Made by a program: the position numbers and the translations under genes. The notes beneath the pieces are model-generated. The model saw only the letters and a program-made list of their open reading frames with translations, searched no databases and had not been told where the DNA came from. Of a stretch of DNA of 64,000 nucleotides, positions 23,885-34,390 are shown one piece after another (position 1 is the first letter of the stretch; every line of letters starts with the position of its first letter). Location: the NCBI GenBank assembly GCA_028023455.1, contig JAQFVV010006200.1:8546521-8610520 (forward strand), given 5' to 3'. This stretch comes from Epiperipatus broadwayi (lineage: Eukaryota > Onychophora > Udeonychophora > Euonychophora > Peripatidae).

Positions 23885-23970
23885 ACTAATTGAATGAAAG
23901 TCTGAGTTTGAATCCCACATATATTACATATATAAATGCAGGTTTAAGCCTGTACAAGGTATTAAAGAAC
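23885..23970 (+). repeat. R2 tRNA-like 3' module
   Basis: GAAAGTCTGAGTTTGAATCC carries a B-box-like word. It is followed by ATATATTACATATATAAATG, CAGGTTTAAGCCTGTAC and GTATTAAAG, the same order as the reverse complement of 7520-7600. Confidence 0.65.
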
Positions 23971-25581
23971 ACTTTTCTAAATCCTCTTGGAAACCATATG
24001 TTATATTGCTATAATATCTACATCTCTAGAACAATTTATTAAAACAGGCTTAGAACAATTTATGGTGGTTATTTTATCAATGAGATATTTTGAGTTCAAA
24101 TCTGAAACTGGTTCACACCAAATTAGCACCCACCTTTTACTGTTTTGTTTTGTTCAAGATAATCTAAAATTTAAAAACAATTCTAAGGTATTGAACCCAA
24201 GCCAATTTGATTTAATAATTATGCAGATCTGATTTCAAGTCAGTTTCTATATGTTTGAATGATATCAGTTTTATACTAACTGTAAGATTTCTGTTCTCTG
24301 GCTAGAAATGTTAATACAACAACAGAATCACATGATTGTCTCAAATACTTATTTACATGCTTTCAAGAATAACTTTCTCTATTCTAGAACCATTATCTGT
24401 AAACCCCAATAGATAATCAATGTAAACCATATGGCACAGTAACTTTTGCTTTTATTTAGGATTCAAAGTTGGAATTAATACACTTTTGCATCAAACAGCC
24501 ATCTTTCACTTATATAATATTCGAGCTAATAGTTCAAATTAAAAAGAACTGAATGACTAGTTGAAATTGTGCTATTTTGATCTTATTTTCAAGTACGTCA
24601 ATTTATTAGAAAGTTTAAAGCTTGGGATTGTTGATAGTAAAGAATTTCGCCATCACAATAATGTATACCAGCAATGTAATGTCCAATTAAGAGCTAAAGG
24701 TTCTGGAACCCATCTTTAGCATAGTAACATGAGCAAAAAAGCTTTAAAATTAATTGAAATGCAATTAGTGAGTAAATACTCCTTGGGTGTTTCAATGTCA
24801 TGTGATTGCTTACAACTCACTTAATGAGCTTATCACATGACTGCAACATCATTCTCTGATATAATAGTTCTTAATTAATCTTAAAAAACCTTATTAGCTA
24901 TTAAATGACATTTGACCTCAAGAAGTCTTATTAGTTGTTAGATGACATCCAATAAAGAAAGAATACTAGTACTAGACGCCTATCTTGTATTGGATGTCTA
25001 TTTTTTGATTTTAATGCCAGAGACCAAGAAAGATAGATCATTGTAGAAGAATGAGTCATTTAACTCCAAATGGCAGGTGAAGCTGAACAGTTTCATTGAA
25101 CACAGTAAATTTAATTTTGCTTTACTTAGCTTAGAATTTATTCAGGAATGTTTAATTTTTAAGTGAATCATTCTATCTGTATATAAGACAAGATATCTGA
25201 CAGCTTTTATTGTCACCAGGTATATGTTTAAACAGTTCTCAACATACTACTACTGATTGCAAGTTATTATACACAAACTTGATCTATAATCATTGTTTCT
25301 TACATGATACATTTCTTTTTTCATCATATTATTTTTGTGATGTCACCTTTAAATATTTAATACTGTAAAATTTTGAAACTTTTTTGGCTTACGATTTGGA
25401 GTTGGTGAGTACCATAGTTTTCATATTAGGATTAATAATTGATTCTTTTCACTCTGATCTAAAGTACATTGTTATAATATTCAGTAATCAATTGGTACTA
25501 GATTGCTCTGAAATGGAGGATATCAGGTAAAATACTGCTTTTAATGTAAATGTTGAAGCAAGTAAAACCATGTTATAATTT
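23971..25581. other. AT-rich DNA, no gene seen
   Basis: The frame at 23987-24232 includes another B-box-like word (GAGTTCAAATCTG at about 24091) and is not credible as a gene. A short inverted pair TCATGTGAT/ATCACATGA lies at about 24798-24841. Confidence 0.45.
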
Positions 25582-25762
25582 GTCAAAATAAGAGTCATAG
25601 ATCACATGACCCTATCTCTTAAGCTTGTAAGTTATAAACAATGAAGATTGCCAATTCCTCTACAAGCTTTGTAATAAATGCTTAGCCAGAATCAGCACTT
25701 AAAATATCTCTGTCAGGAATCCCTCCCCAAACCCCTGACCATGGTTTCGTGCTTTAGCACTC
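25582..25762 (+). repeat. R5 family copy 2
   Basis: High identity to 20575-20757, including CTTGTAAGTTATAAACAATG, AAATGCTTAGCCAGA and CCTGACCATGGTTTCGTGCT. It ends GCACTC without the LINE sequence found in copy 1, so it serves as the empty reference for that junction. Confidence 0.85.
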
Positions 25763-25979
25763 AGGGTAGGTTATAATTTGTTTAGTATTTTATTAAATTT
25801 TTATATTTAATGAATTTATGTTAATGAAATTATTATTTAATGTATATAATATAAATATATTCTATTATAAGTTTCATAGTACAGTATTATTCATACTCCT
25901 AATATAACTATTAAGATTTGAATCAAAATCAAATGAAATTATTTTTGAGAAGTTAAGAATTTTTTTTTTTCAGATATTT

Positions 25980-26050
25980 GACTGATAACTAGTCCAACTA
26001 ATCACCCAACATTAGTTAATAAATGAGTATTTATTTTTGATAAAAAGATA
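25980..26050 (+). repeat. R4 family fragment
   Basis: It shares CCAACATTAGTTAATAAATG with 26440-26640. Confidence 0.5.
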
Positions 26051-26078
26051 AACCAAAAATGCTTTTTAAGAGGCTTGG

Positions 26079-26339
26079 ATGTTTTTTAAGGTAACTAGCC
26101 CTACAAGGGTGTTTTATGATAATGTTGATTATAGTTTCCATAAGAGAGATAGGTCACAAGATTTTCTCAAAAATACAAGGTTGATTCCTTTTATTGGGAA
26201 GATGTGGCAGAAGATAGAATACATCGGAGTTACAATTCCACATGATGTTGAAGTATTTCAGAAAGAAGTTTTCTGCAGAAAAGTTAAAACACGGCATCAC
26301 AGAATATCACATCAGCACAATCATATTTGTAGTTTATAG
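26079..26339 (+). CDS. Unrecognised 86-residue open frame between R4 repeats
   Basis: The frame is less biased than its neighbours, with a spread of D, E, H, K, R and aromatic residues; it contains RDRSQDFLKNTRLIPFIG and a His/Lys-rich end (KVKTRHHRISHQHNH). It lies between two R4 fragments. I recognise no domain and see no splice context that favours an exon. It may be a remnant of a mobile-element ORF or chance. Confidence 0.2.
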   Translation: MFFKVTSPTRVFYDNVDYSFHKRDRSQDFLKNTRLIPFIGKMWQKIEYIGVTIPHDVEVFQKEVFCRKVKTRHHRISHQHNHICSL

Positions 26340-26439
26340 ATTGCTTATACAGATATCACAAAACACATCTCTAGTGTAATAGTATTATTATTTGTTTTGT
26401 CTTTTTATCCTTTTCTCTTGGAATAGGAATGGCCATACT

Positions 26440-26640
26440 TATTTCTGAGTGACTGTTGATCATCCAACATTAGTTAATAAATGGATATCTAGATATTCTT
26501 AGCAAATAAAACATCTCAAATCATCATCTCCCAATAATTGGCAAACCTGATGCATATTGTTGTCTCCTTCACTGTTCCTCTATGAGGTATTGGCTGAAAA
26601 GGCCTTTCTTTGTAATGAGGTAATTATTAAAAAAAACCTC
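26440..26640 (+). repeat. R4 family, best copy
   Basis: Landmarks: CATCCAACATTAGTTAATAA, GGATATCTAGATATTC, AACCTGATGCATATTG, GTCTCCTTCACTG and CTATGAGG. Related diverged copies lie at 15640-15860 and, inverted, at 46120-46300. Confidence 0.5.
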
Positions 26641-27940
26641 TTTTGTTTTTTTTTCTATATTGTTATTGAAGTTTATGTAGTAAACAAAATACTTTGAATT
26701 ATTAATTTAGTCAACATATTGCCTTCCGATTTATATCACATTTTTATTGGATATATTTGCCAATAAAAGTATTGGTTGAGATAATACTCAAATCCAAAAT
26801 ATATTGTCAATGATTTATCATGCTTGCCACTTCTCATAATAATTTATATCTATTAACATTTTAATGTGAGCTTTTTAAAATTATAAAGAGTTATGAATAT
26901 GAAAGCAAATATTTGCTGAAAATAAAATCTCTCCTTATTGCATCATAAAAATAATTGTATGGTTAATTGATTGAGAGTTTACATCACTTTTGATTTCACA
27001 AATTACAGATTGAGTCCATTAGTTTTATTCAATTGGGCCAAATTGAATTTTTTTTACTTTACTCAGACAAAAATGAAATTTATAACCTTTTGTTCGTATG
27101 TACACAACTTTATCATGGGGTAGTAAATAAAGCATTTTCTTACAATTTTTGCACACGCCGTTACGTCACAAAAATGGTGGCCATTAAAAGGGTATGATTT
27201 TTTTTTGCAAACCAATCAACTTTTAAATTCATCTCATATTCTATTACTTAGTTTTATAAAACTTTGCTGATCTAAAAGTTATTTATAATTTTTTTTCAAT
27301 TTTGATATAAAGTAAATTTTATACTTTAAAAAAAAGTGCAATTATTTGTTTAATTAATTAAATCATAGGTGCTCGGTTGATTAAAGTTCAAATAATTACT
27401 TCACTGATAATATTCTTTACTGTGTAAAGTTAAAAATGTAATTAATTAATTACCTGTGGAACGAATTATTCATTAGGTTTTCAAATTAATCAGGGAAATG
27501 AAATTAGAAAATTATTATTATTGTTGTTGTTATTTTCTTAATTAATAAACAAAATAAGAACGTACATGCAATTAAAATATTTTAAAAAAAATTAAAAAAA
27601 TATAATTATCCAAAAAGAAACTTTTCTTTCATGTTTTTTTTCTCGTTACATTTCTGTTGGTCTATTGTTTGAAGTAATTATTTAACTAGTATTTTTTTTC
27701 TTTACTTGTGAATGTTCCCACACTTTTAATAGCTAGAAATGTGATTTTGTCCTTTAAAAATGATATCTAGTGATTCAATACTCACATATATACATATATT
27801 TAGATGTGTAATAAAAGTTGAAATACCATTCTCCTATAACAATATGCATACATTTTTACTCAATACTTAACTGACAAAATCTAGTCTAGCTATATATATA
27901 TATATTGCAAGATTAATAACATTCAGTACTAAGCCATCAA
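26641..27940. other. AT-rich DNA, no gene seen
   Basis: Long T and A tracts. A short CG-containing patch at about 27150 (CACGCCGTTACGTCAC) is unexplained. Confidence 0.5.
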
Positions 27941-27944
27941 ACAT

Positions 27945-28258
27945 CACATGATCATCATTCTTTATGCTTACATACAGTAGCGCCACTTAGTGCAAACCAG
28001 AGTCAAAAGCTTCATAGTTAGTTAAAAAAGTAAAAGATGGCTACTGGAGGGTTGCATTAGATCCTAAGATCTAGGTGCAGTGCTCTCAAGTCCAAGGCTC
28101 CTCACTGATGAAAGCCACAAGTTAGAAACTAGTCTGGGGATATTGGATGAGTAGGCTCTAGATAGGGATTTTATGCACAAACTTTCCTGCATCCATTGAT
28201 TACTCTGGCTTGCACTGAGTGGCACTACTTTATGGAGAGTTTTGCCTCTGTGAAAAAC
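27945..28258 (-). repeat. R1 family, asymmetric foldback copy
   Basis: The left 60 bp is the plus-orientation end (CATCACATGATCATCATTC, then CATACAGTAGCGCCACTTAG). The rest is a minus-orientation copy from the GATGGCTACTGGAGGGTTGC block to GGCACTACTTTATGGAGAG and TTTTGCC. The minus-strand frame at 28064-28264 is repeat-internal. Confidence 0.85.
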
Positions 28259-28640
28259 ATTCAATGCGTTAGGAAAAGAAAACTTCTAATTAATAACAAA
28301 ATATTTTTTATCATTAGATTTGATTTTTATATAAAAAATTATTGAATAGTTTGTTATTTGGGATTAAATTTACATGAGCCGCAGATATGGACTTTTGAGT
28401 TTCCATCATTTGACATTCGTGTAAGGAATTTTTATATTATAGCAGACCATGAACTACACTATATTTTGTTACAGAATTTCCTCATATTCAAACATATACA
28501 CTATATAATAGCTCATATTTTCTTGATAAACATTGAATAGAATATGTATTGTTTATTGACCTGCAAATGAACAGTACTTTTCAACATTCACATATATATC
28601 ACACAGATGCTTTTTTTGTATGTATAGAATGTGTATATCA
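28259..28640. other. AT-rich DNA, no gene seen
   Basis: The short frame at 28358-28540 has no recognisable feature. Confidence 0.45.
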
Positions 28641-28844
28641 AAATTTAAAAAAAAATTTGGTTGTATTCTCATCCTTGGTGTTCACCTAGAGATAGTGTTG
28701 ATGCTAATCGAAAACATATACATATAACGATTCCGGGGCCTGACCTAAATGATCGATTTGATCTAAAAAGATCTGATTTCTTAGATTTGTAATAAAATAT
28801 TCTACTAACTAATACTATTATATGATGTTAGTTTTTTCATTTTT

Positions 28845-29360
28845 GTAAATGTTTATTAATCTTATCTTGTTTTTTGAGTTTGTGTGTGTCTTTTTAAAGT
28901 TTCAATGTTTTTCAAACTTTTTTTTTTTTTGGATTTTATGTGTGTCTTTTTAAAGTTACGGGTTTTTTTTTGCAAGAGTAAATCAATACTTTTATTCAAA
29001 AGCAAGACGTAATAAGTAAATGTTTATTAGTCTTATCTTGTTTTTCAATTTGTGTGTGTGTCTTTAAAGTTACAGGGCTTTTTCTAATATTTTTTTTGGG
29101 GACTTTATGTGTGTCTTTTTAAAGTTACGGTACCTTTTTTTTGCAAGAGTAAATCAATCATTTGATTCAAAAGCAAGACATAATAAGTCAATGTTTATTA
29201 ATCTTAGATTGTTTTTGAGTTTGTGTGTGTGTCTTTAAAGTTATGGGGCTTTTTCTCATTTTTTTTGTTGGACTTTATGTGTGTCTTTTTTTAAAGTTAC
29301 GGTATTTTTGGTCTAGAGTAAAAATCAATTATTTTTATTAAAAAAGCAATACGTAATTCT
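28845..29360 (+). repeat. Three tandem units of about 171 bp
   Basis: Units start at 28845, 29016 and 29187 with GTAAATGTTTATTAATC or close variants. Each contains GTGTGTGTCTTTAAAGTTA and AAGAGTAAATCAAT blocks, and AAAAGCAAGAC closes the unit. Confidence 0.85.
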
Positions 29361-29399
29361 AAATAGATCAAAAGTAACGTCATTTATATACTACAATTT

Positions 29400-29935
29400 A
29401 GAATTGATACCCGACTTTTATTAGTAAGGACCGTCATTGAAAGATTCAATTGAAAAATGATACCCGACTAATTTCCGTTTTCTTTTTTTTTTTGGGGGGG
29501 GAGGGGACAGTAATAAATCAGAAAGTGGGTTGTTTTTGTTAACTCTGTCTATATAAAAAGGATACCGTTATTGAAATACTAAATTTAAAAATGATAGCCG
29601 ACTAATTTGCGTTTCTTTTGACAGTAATTAATCAGAAAGTGGTTTCTTTTTTTTTGGTAAATCTTGTGTATATATAAATACTGTAATTCAAATACTCCAT
29701 TGAAAAAAACCAAACCCCCGTTGAATTTGCTTTCTTTTTTTTTTTTTTTAAGACTAATTAATCAGGAAGTGGTTTGTTTTTGTTAGTGTGTAGATATAAA
29801 AACTAATCTTATTTTGAAATAATAAATGTAACAAAAAAAAAAATAATAATAATACCAGACTAATTTTCTTTTTTGGACAAGTAATTCCTAATAATTAGAC
29901 TCTGGGTTGTTTTTGTTTGTGTGTAATATATACAG
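29400..29935 (+). repeat. Four to five degenerate tandem units of about 125 bp
   Basis: Recurring order: a GATACCCGACTAATTT block, a poly-T tract, an AATTAATCAGAAAGTGG block, a GGTTGTTTTTGTT block, and TATATAAA. The units are less alike than the 171-bp set. Confidence 0.75.
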
Positions 29936-30284
29936 TATAGCAAAAATAACTGGTCACGGACAAATTCTCGTGAAAACGGTACTTTTCGTGTAATCCTTAA
30001 TTTTTTTTTCCGTGTCGCACCCTTAAAAGCAATTTTTGAGGGTTACCCCTTCATAATGGAATCTTCAGGACATTATTACTAAACTTACAACAGTAAAGTA
30101 AGTTACAACACATTAAAAAAAATAGACGTCTTATCAAATTTTAAAAAACTACGACTGCTTCAAATACACACACTCTCATACGAAACTACAGAGAAAATAG
30201 ATATTCTACTATTACGAGAAAATGATGAACAAAATCGACTACTACAGCAGCCGATAAAGGCATTACTTTCTCTTTGCTTTTAGC

Positions 30285-30495
30285 ATAGAAAAAAAAAAGC
30301 CATAACCGGCAGCCGTCGGGAACTCTTTCTGTGTTTTATCATAGAAAGAAGTCTCATTTGTGTTGGGTTCTGTCGCCGCCTCCGTCCAACATAACGTGAG
30401 GACTTTTCTGCGTTTATAACATAGAAAATTTCCTCTTGTTGGGTGAAGGCCGGTGAAACGGTATATTTCTAGGAATTTACCTAGAAATAGCGACA
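30285..30495. repeat. Subterminal ATAGAAA repeats of the 1.9-kb element
   Basis: Three copies of a TTTTAGCATAGAAA-like word (about 30278, 30335 and 30414) are spaced 57-79 bp apart in a CG-richer stretch near the right TIR. Repeated subterminal words are typical transposase-binding arrays. The 77-residue minus-strand frame here is not a recognisable protein. Confidence 0.4.
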
Positions 30496-30540
30496 TCTTG
30501 AGGCGAACACCAAGGATGAGAAAACAACCAAAAATTTAAA

Positions 30541-32300
30541 AAATAATAATATAGTTATTAATAATAAATTGAGGAGGCACATTCATATATATTTTACTGA
30601 ATCTGTATCTATTCATACATTCACTGAAATAAAAAGAATAAGAAAAAAAAAACTAACTTGTATTTCTATTTTTAAAATAAAGTAAATAATGAAATGTCTG
30701 ACTTTCATTTCTATTAAATATGCTCTGAACGGGATATTGTTTTTTTGTTGTTGTTTTTTTTTGCAGTATTTTTTTTTTCTTATAGGAACATAATAGTGGT
30801 CTTGTTATCAAGAAATTAGGATAATTGGTTTGATATTTTTAAGTCAATATCAACTTTTAGTATGTTAAAATTTTTTGTAAAACTTTTAGCATCACTCTTA
30901 GAAAATATTTTATTATGCAAAATTTTTTTATATCAAATTCAAAAAGAATAATAAAGGAAGAACAAAATATATGTACTTTCAAACTAAATCAAAGAAATTT
31001 TATTAATAAATATAATCATGGACGATGCTCCAAGTGGGAAAAATGCTACTGGCATATTGCAACATTTACTTAACAAATTTTATATATTTTTTAAACATAG
31101 TCATATATGGTGCTAAGAAAAAGAACAGTGGCTGCTGAAATATGTAAAATTTACGAATTTTAATGGTTTTGTTGTTTGTTTATTTATATTTTTCTTTGGA
31201 TAGCATACAATTGAAATTGGCATTAAATACAACATAGTTTATTGGGTCCATTGTACTTACTATGATTTAATCATGATTGGACAAATGCAGTTGAATCCCA
31301 ATCCATTCTTTTTTAAATAAAGTACTAGTACTAATTGTGAAATTATTTCTTTTATGCAAATTAAGCTCATTAAATTAAAACTGATTTCATCTTGATGCTA
31401 TAGCTTTAACTAACATTTCAGGTTTTTAAATACTGTATTCAAGAAGTTTAAATATTTTGTAATTTTATATTGTTATGTACAAAAATATAAAGAAAATATT
31501 CAAATCAATTTCATTTTATAAACATATATGAGATTTTACCCACTGATTAAACTTGATTTAATAAACAAGTCAAGAAGCTATTAATATAATTTTTAGTTTT
31601 TGGCCATATACTTGAAATTTAAAAATATGGGTACTAACTTATAAGTTTTGGAGGTATGAAGTAGCAGCACATAAATACAAATGAAAGGTTGAAAGATGAA
31701 GTTGATCAGTTCCTATTAAGAAAATGTTTTGAAACTCTTGAGTCAATATATATATTTATTGTTTTTTATTATCATTATCTGTTTTTTTTTTTTTTTTTGA
31801 TGTCAAAATAATAGCCTTAAAATATTGTTTTTAATAAATCTATTATTTTTCCAACTGTCATTATTTTATATCCATCATTGGAAATCATGATACCAAAACA
31901 TTTTTTCTCTTGGCATAAATGTTTTTTTTTTTAAATTTAAATATTATTTTTATTAGTTGCTTGTTTAATAAATAATCATAAGTCTTCTAATTTAGAGATA
32001 ACAATTGTTCTATTTGTAAAAAAAAAAAAATAGGAAAAAGAAAATTTAATCTCTAATCTTTTCTCCTTTTTATATCCATTCTTTTGAAAAGTTTTTTTGG
32101 TCACCTGCAACTTTGCCATTCTTAATTATATATGAGTTACAGTTAAACAAATATCATGTGTAAAAAGACATTTTTAAGTGCAGACACTTGTGTATAATTT
32201 TTAAGTGTATTTGGTAAAGAAAATATAATTATCTTTCAAAATTAGAAAGTAAGAAAACTATTGTTTTCCTGAAGATTTGTGATGATGGTATTGTATTTTT
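30541..32300. other. AT-rich DNA, no gene seen
   Basis: Many poly-T runs; no frame or repeat that I can support. Confidence 0.5.
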
Positions 32301-32309
32301 ATATTAGAT

Positions 32310-32550
32310 TATTACCATCATCTGATATTAGGGTTAGAGTGTTATCTTAAAATTCAATACTCAAGAATCTAAAGGTTCAAGTTCAAATCCCATGCTAGTA
32401 CTGTCACTGGTCAGGTCAGCAATACCTGAAGAAGAGGGAAGAACAATACCTCTTGAAACGTTGTGCATATACTAACCTGTTTGATGTGCTATTACAAACA
32501 GTTGAATGTATTTAGAATATTTAAATAAAGTTAATTTTTTTAAAAGACAT
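32310..32550 (+). repeat. tRNA-headed SINE with a hammerhead-like core
   Basis: TTAGGGTTAGAGTG (32328-32341) and GTTCAAATCCC (32381-32391) sit where A and B boxes would lie in a tRNA-derived head. Downstream, 32426-32432 is CTGAAGA, matching the hammerhead CUGANGA core. It is followed by a stem AGAGG/CCTCT and then GAAAC at 32455-32459, matching the GAAA core. The 3' end is A/T-rich (AATAAAGTTAATTTTTTT). CUGANGA-stem-GAAA segments are known from Penelope-like elements and retrozymes. A complete third stem and a cleavage site are not evident. Confidence 0.5.
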
Positions 32551-33427
32551 CCAATACACATATTAGATGATGGAAAGAGTCCAATATAAAAAATACAATA
32601 ATAAAACTATACATTTTAAAGATTTTTAATAAAAATTGAATATTTGCTATTTTTAATCAATATTGTAATGAATAGCTATATTAGAAACTGTAAACAAAAA
32701 AGGAAAATAAAATATAGTGAAGCCACAAACTACATTATATCATTACACAAAAATGTAAACAAATGCACAAAATTGTAAATTAGCACAAAACATTAAAATT
32801 TGTAAATTTAACAATTTTACAATATTTGAGAAAGTCATTTTTCTGTCTTTGAGCACTGTATAAGATTATATTAAAAAATTGTAAATATATTCTACAGTAT
32901 GCAAGCAGTTTTTTTTCCATGGAGCACAGTACATGATCATATTTATTAATTAAATTTCTTCAATTTATGTTGAAACATATACATTTTCTTTTTCTTTTAT
33001 CATTTCTAAATCTGCTATGCAGAATTTTACATAATAAAATCCTTTTTAAGTGTAATGCTATAGGTTTACAAAATTTTAAAACAAAAAGTTGACACTTTAA
33101 AAACATCACAATAATTAGGGAGGTCATTTTTTAATAAGTCTACTATTATGTTTCTATAAGGAAAAAAAAATTAACAAAAAGAGTATCATCTAAAGCAATT
33201 TAATTGTGAAGAAAGTCAGACATGTCACTACTTATTTTATTTAAAAAATAAAAACATGGTGTAGTAAGATTTTGTTCCTATTTTTATTTTTTCAGAAAAG
33301 GAAAGTGAATATGCAACAAAATATATTAAATATGTCTTTTAAATTTATTATTAATAACTGTATTTATTTTTATTTTTTAAAAATTATTTATACTAATAAT
33401 TTTAATTTATATATGCTCCCTATACAT
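32551..33427. other. AT-rich DNA, no gene seen
   Basis: No signal that I can support. Confidence 0.5.
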
Positions 33428-33710
33428 ATAATAAAGCATCTTTGATATATATATACGAAAATAAAGTCACCATTAACACTAACTGAAATAATCATACAAA
33501 AATTTAAAACATTATACAATTACAAATATCTAATAATGCTCTCTGTTTTAAAAGTCTATATCTCAATAATAGCGAACTTCAAAATGGTATCATTTTGAAG
33601 TTCGCTATTATTGAGATATAGATTTTTAAAACAGAGTGTGTTACTGGGTATTTGTAATTGTACAATGGTTTAGATTATATATATAAATATATCAAAGATG
33701 CTTTATATAT
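33428..33710. repeat. Palindromic MITE-like hairpin
   Basis: The inner arms of about 70 bp (33519-33587 and 33592-33665) are almost perfect inverted copies around GGTATC near 33588. The left arm contains TATCTCAATAATAGCGAACT and the right arm its complement. An outer pair, AAAGCATCTTTGATATAT at 33433 and ATATATCAAAGATGCTTT at 33687-33704, extends the inverted repeat, with about 60 bp of unmatched sequence in the left half. Confidence 0.8.
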
Positions 33711-34382
33711 ATATACGTTGAAAAGCACTGTACCCTTGCACTTCAATAAACAATATTTATTCTATTCTATTTAAAATTGATCAACACAACATAAGCTATT
33801 ATTCATAGTGTATGATGTATGTTAAGGGAGCTTGAAACAAAATGTAGCAGATAACAAGGTTCCACGGTAATTGATATTTTGATTATTAAATATAAATAAT
33901 TATTAATATTAATTGTAATTAAAGTTTTTAAAAATTTAACTTATGCACCTTTTGTTAAAATGCATAAAAAATCAACGAAGTAAATTAAAGATATCTGATT
34001 AAAAAAAAATAGTATCTGCTAAAATAAAAAAAATTAAAAACATAGAATATAAATTTTTGATTTTTTAGTAGTGCCATCTCTTGATGAGAAATGTAACTAA
34101 AATTTAAAAATTTTTCAATGCATGTATAAACTAGGAATTACAACACTGACAAAATATGATTTCCATTAAAATATAAGTTTAATTTTGTATTTCCATCAGG
34201 GGTACAAATGAAAATGTTAAAATGAATGCAAAAATATCAGAAGTATTACATTTTAAATGTCATTTTCAGAGATCAATTGAAGCATAATATCTGTCTAAAG
34301 CAGATAAGTAACAATTATATATTTTTTTAGTTTTATAAAATTAAAACAAATCAATTTTTTAAATAAAAAAATGAATTAGATA
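33711..34382. other. AT-rich DNA, no gene seen
   Basis: No signal that I can support. Confidence 0.5.
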
Positions 34383-34390
34383 AAATTATA
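34383..34390 (+). repeat. Left 8-bp target-site duplication of Merlin element
   Basis: AAATTATA immediately precedes the left terminus and is repeated exactly at 36477-36484. Confidence 0.8.

Larger units (their letters stand above)
28641..30540. mobile_element. 1.9-kb inverted-terminal-repeat element with internal tandem repeats
   Basis: TTTGGTTGTATTCTCATCC and TTGGTGTTCACCT at 28657-28687 are matched, inverted, at 30490-30533 (GGCGAACACCAAGGATGAG, then AACAACCAAA). Together they give a TIR of about 40 bp. AAATTTAAA occurs on both outer edges (28641-28649 and 30532-30540) as a possible 9-bp target duplication, though the word is itself palindromic and AT-only. The inside is mostly tandem repeats plus a CG-richer right end. 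No transposase is visible, so it is nonautonomous. The 8-9 bp duplication would suit hAT, Merlin or Mutator-type families. Confidence 0.65.

Noticed and set aside
30263-30496. 77-residue minus-strand frame in a CG-richer patch
   Set aside because: It overlaps the subterminal repeats and TIR of the 1.9-kb element and shows no recognisable domain.
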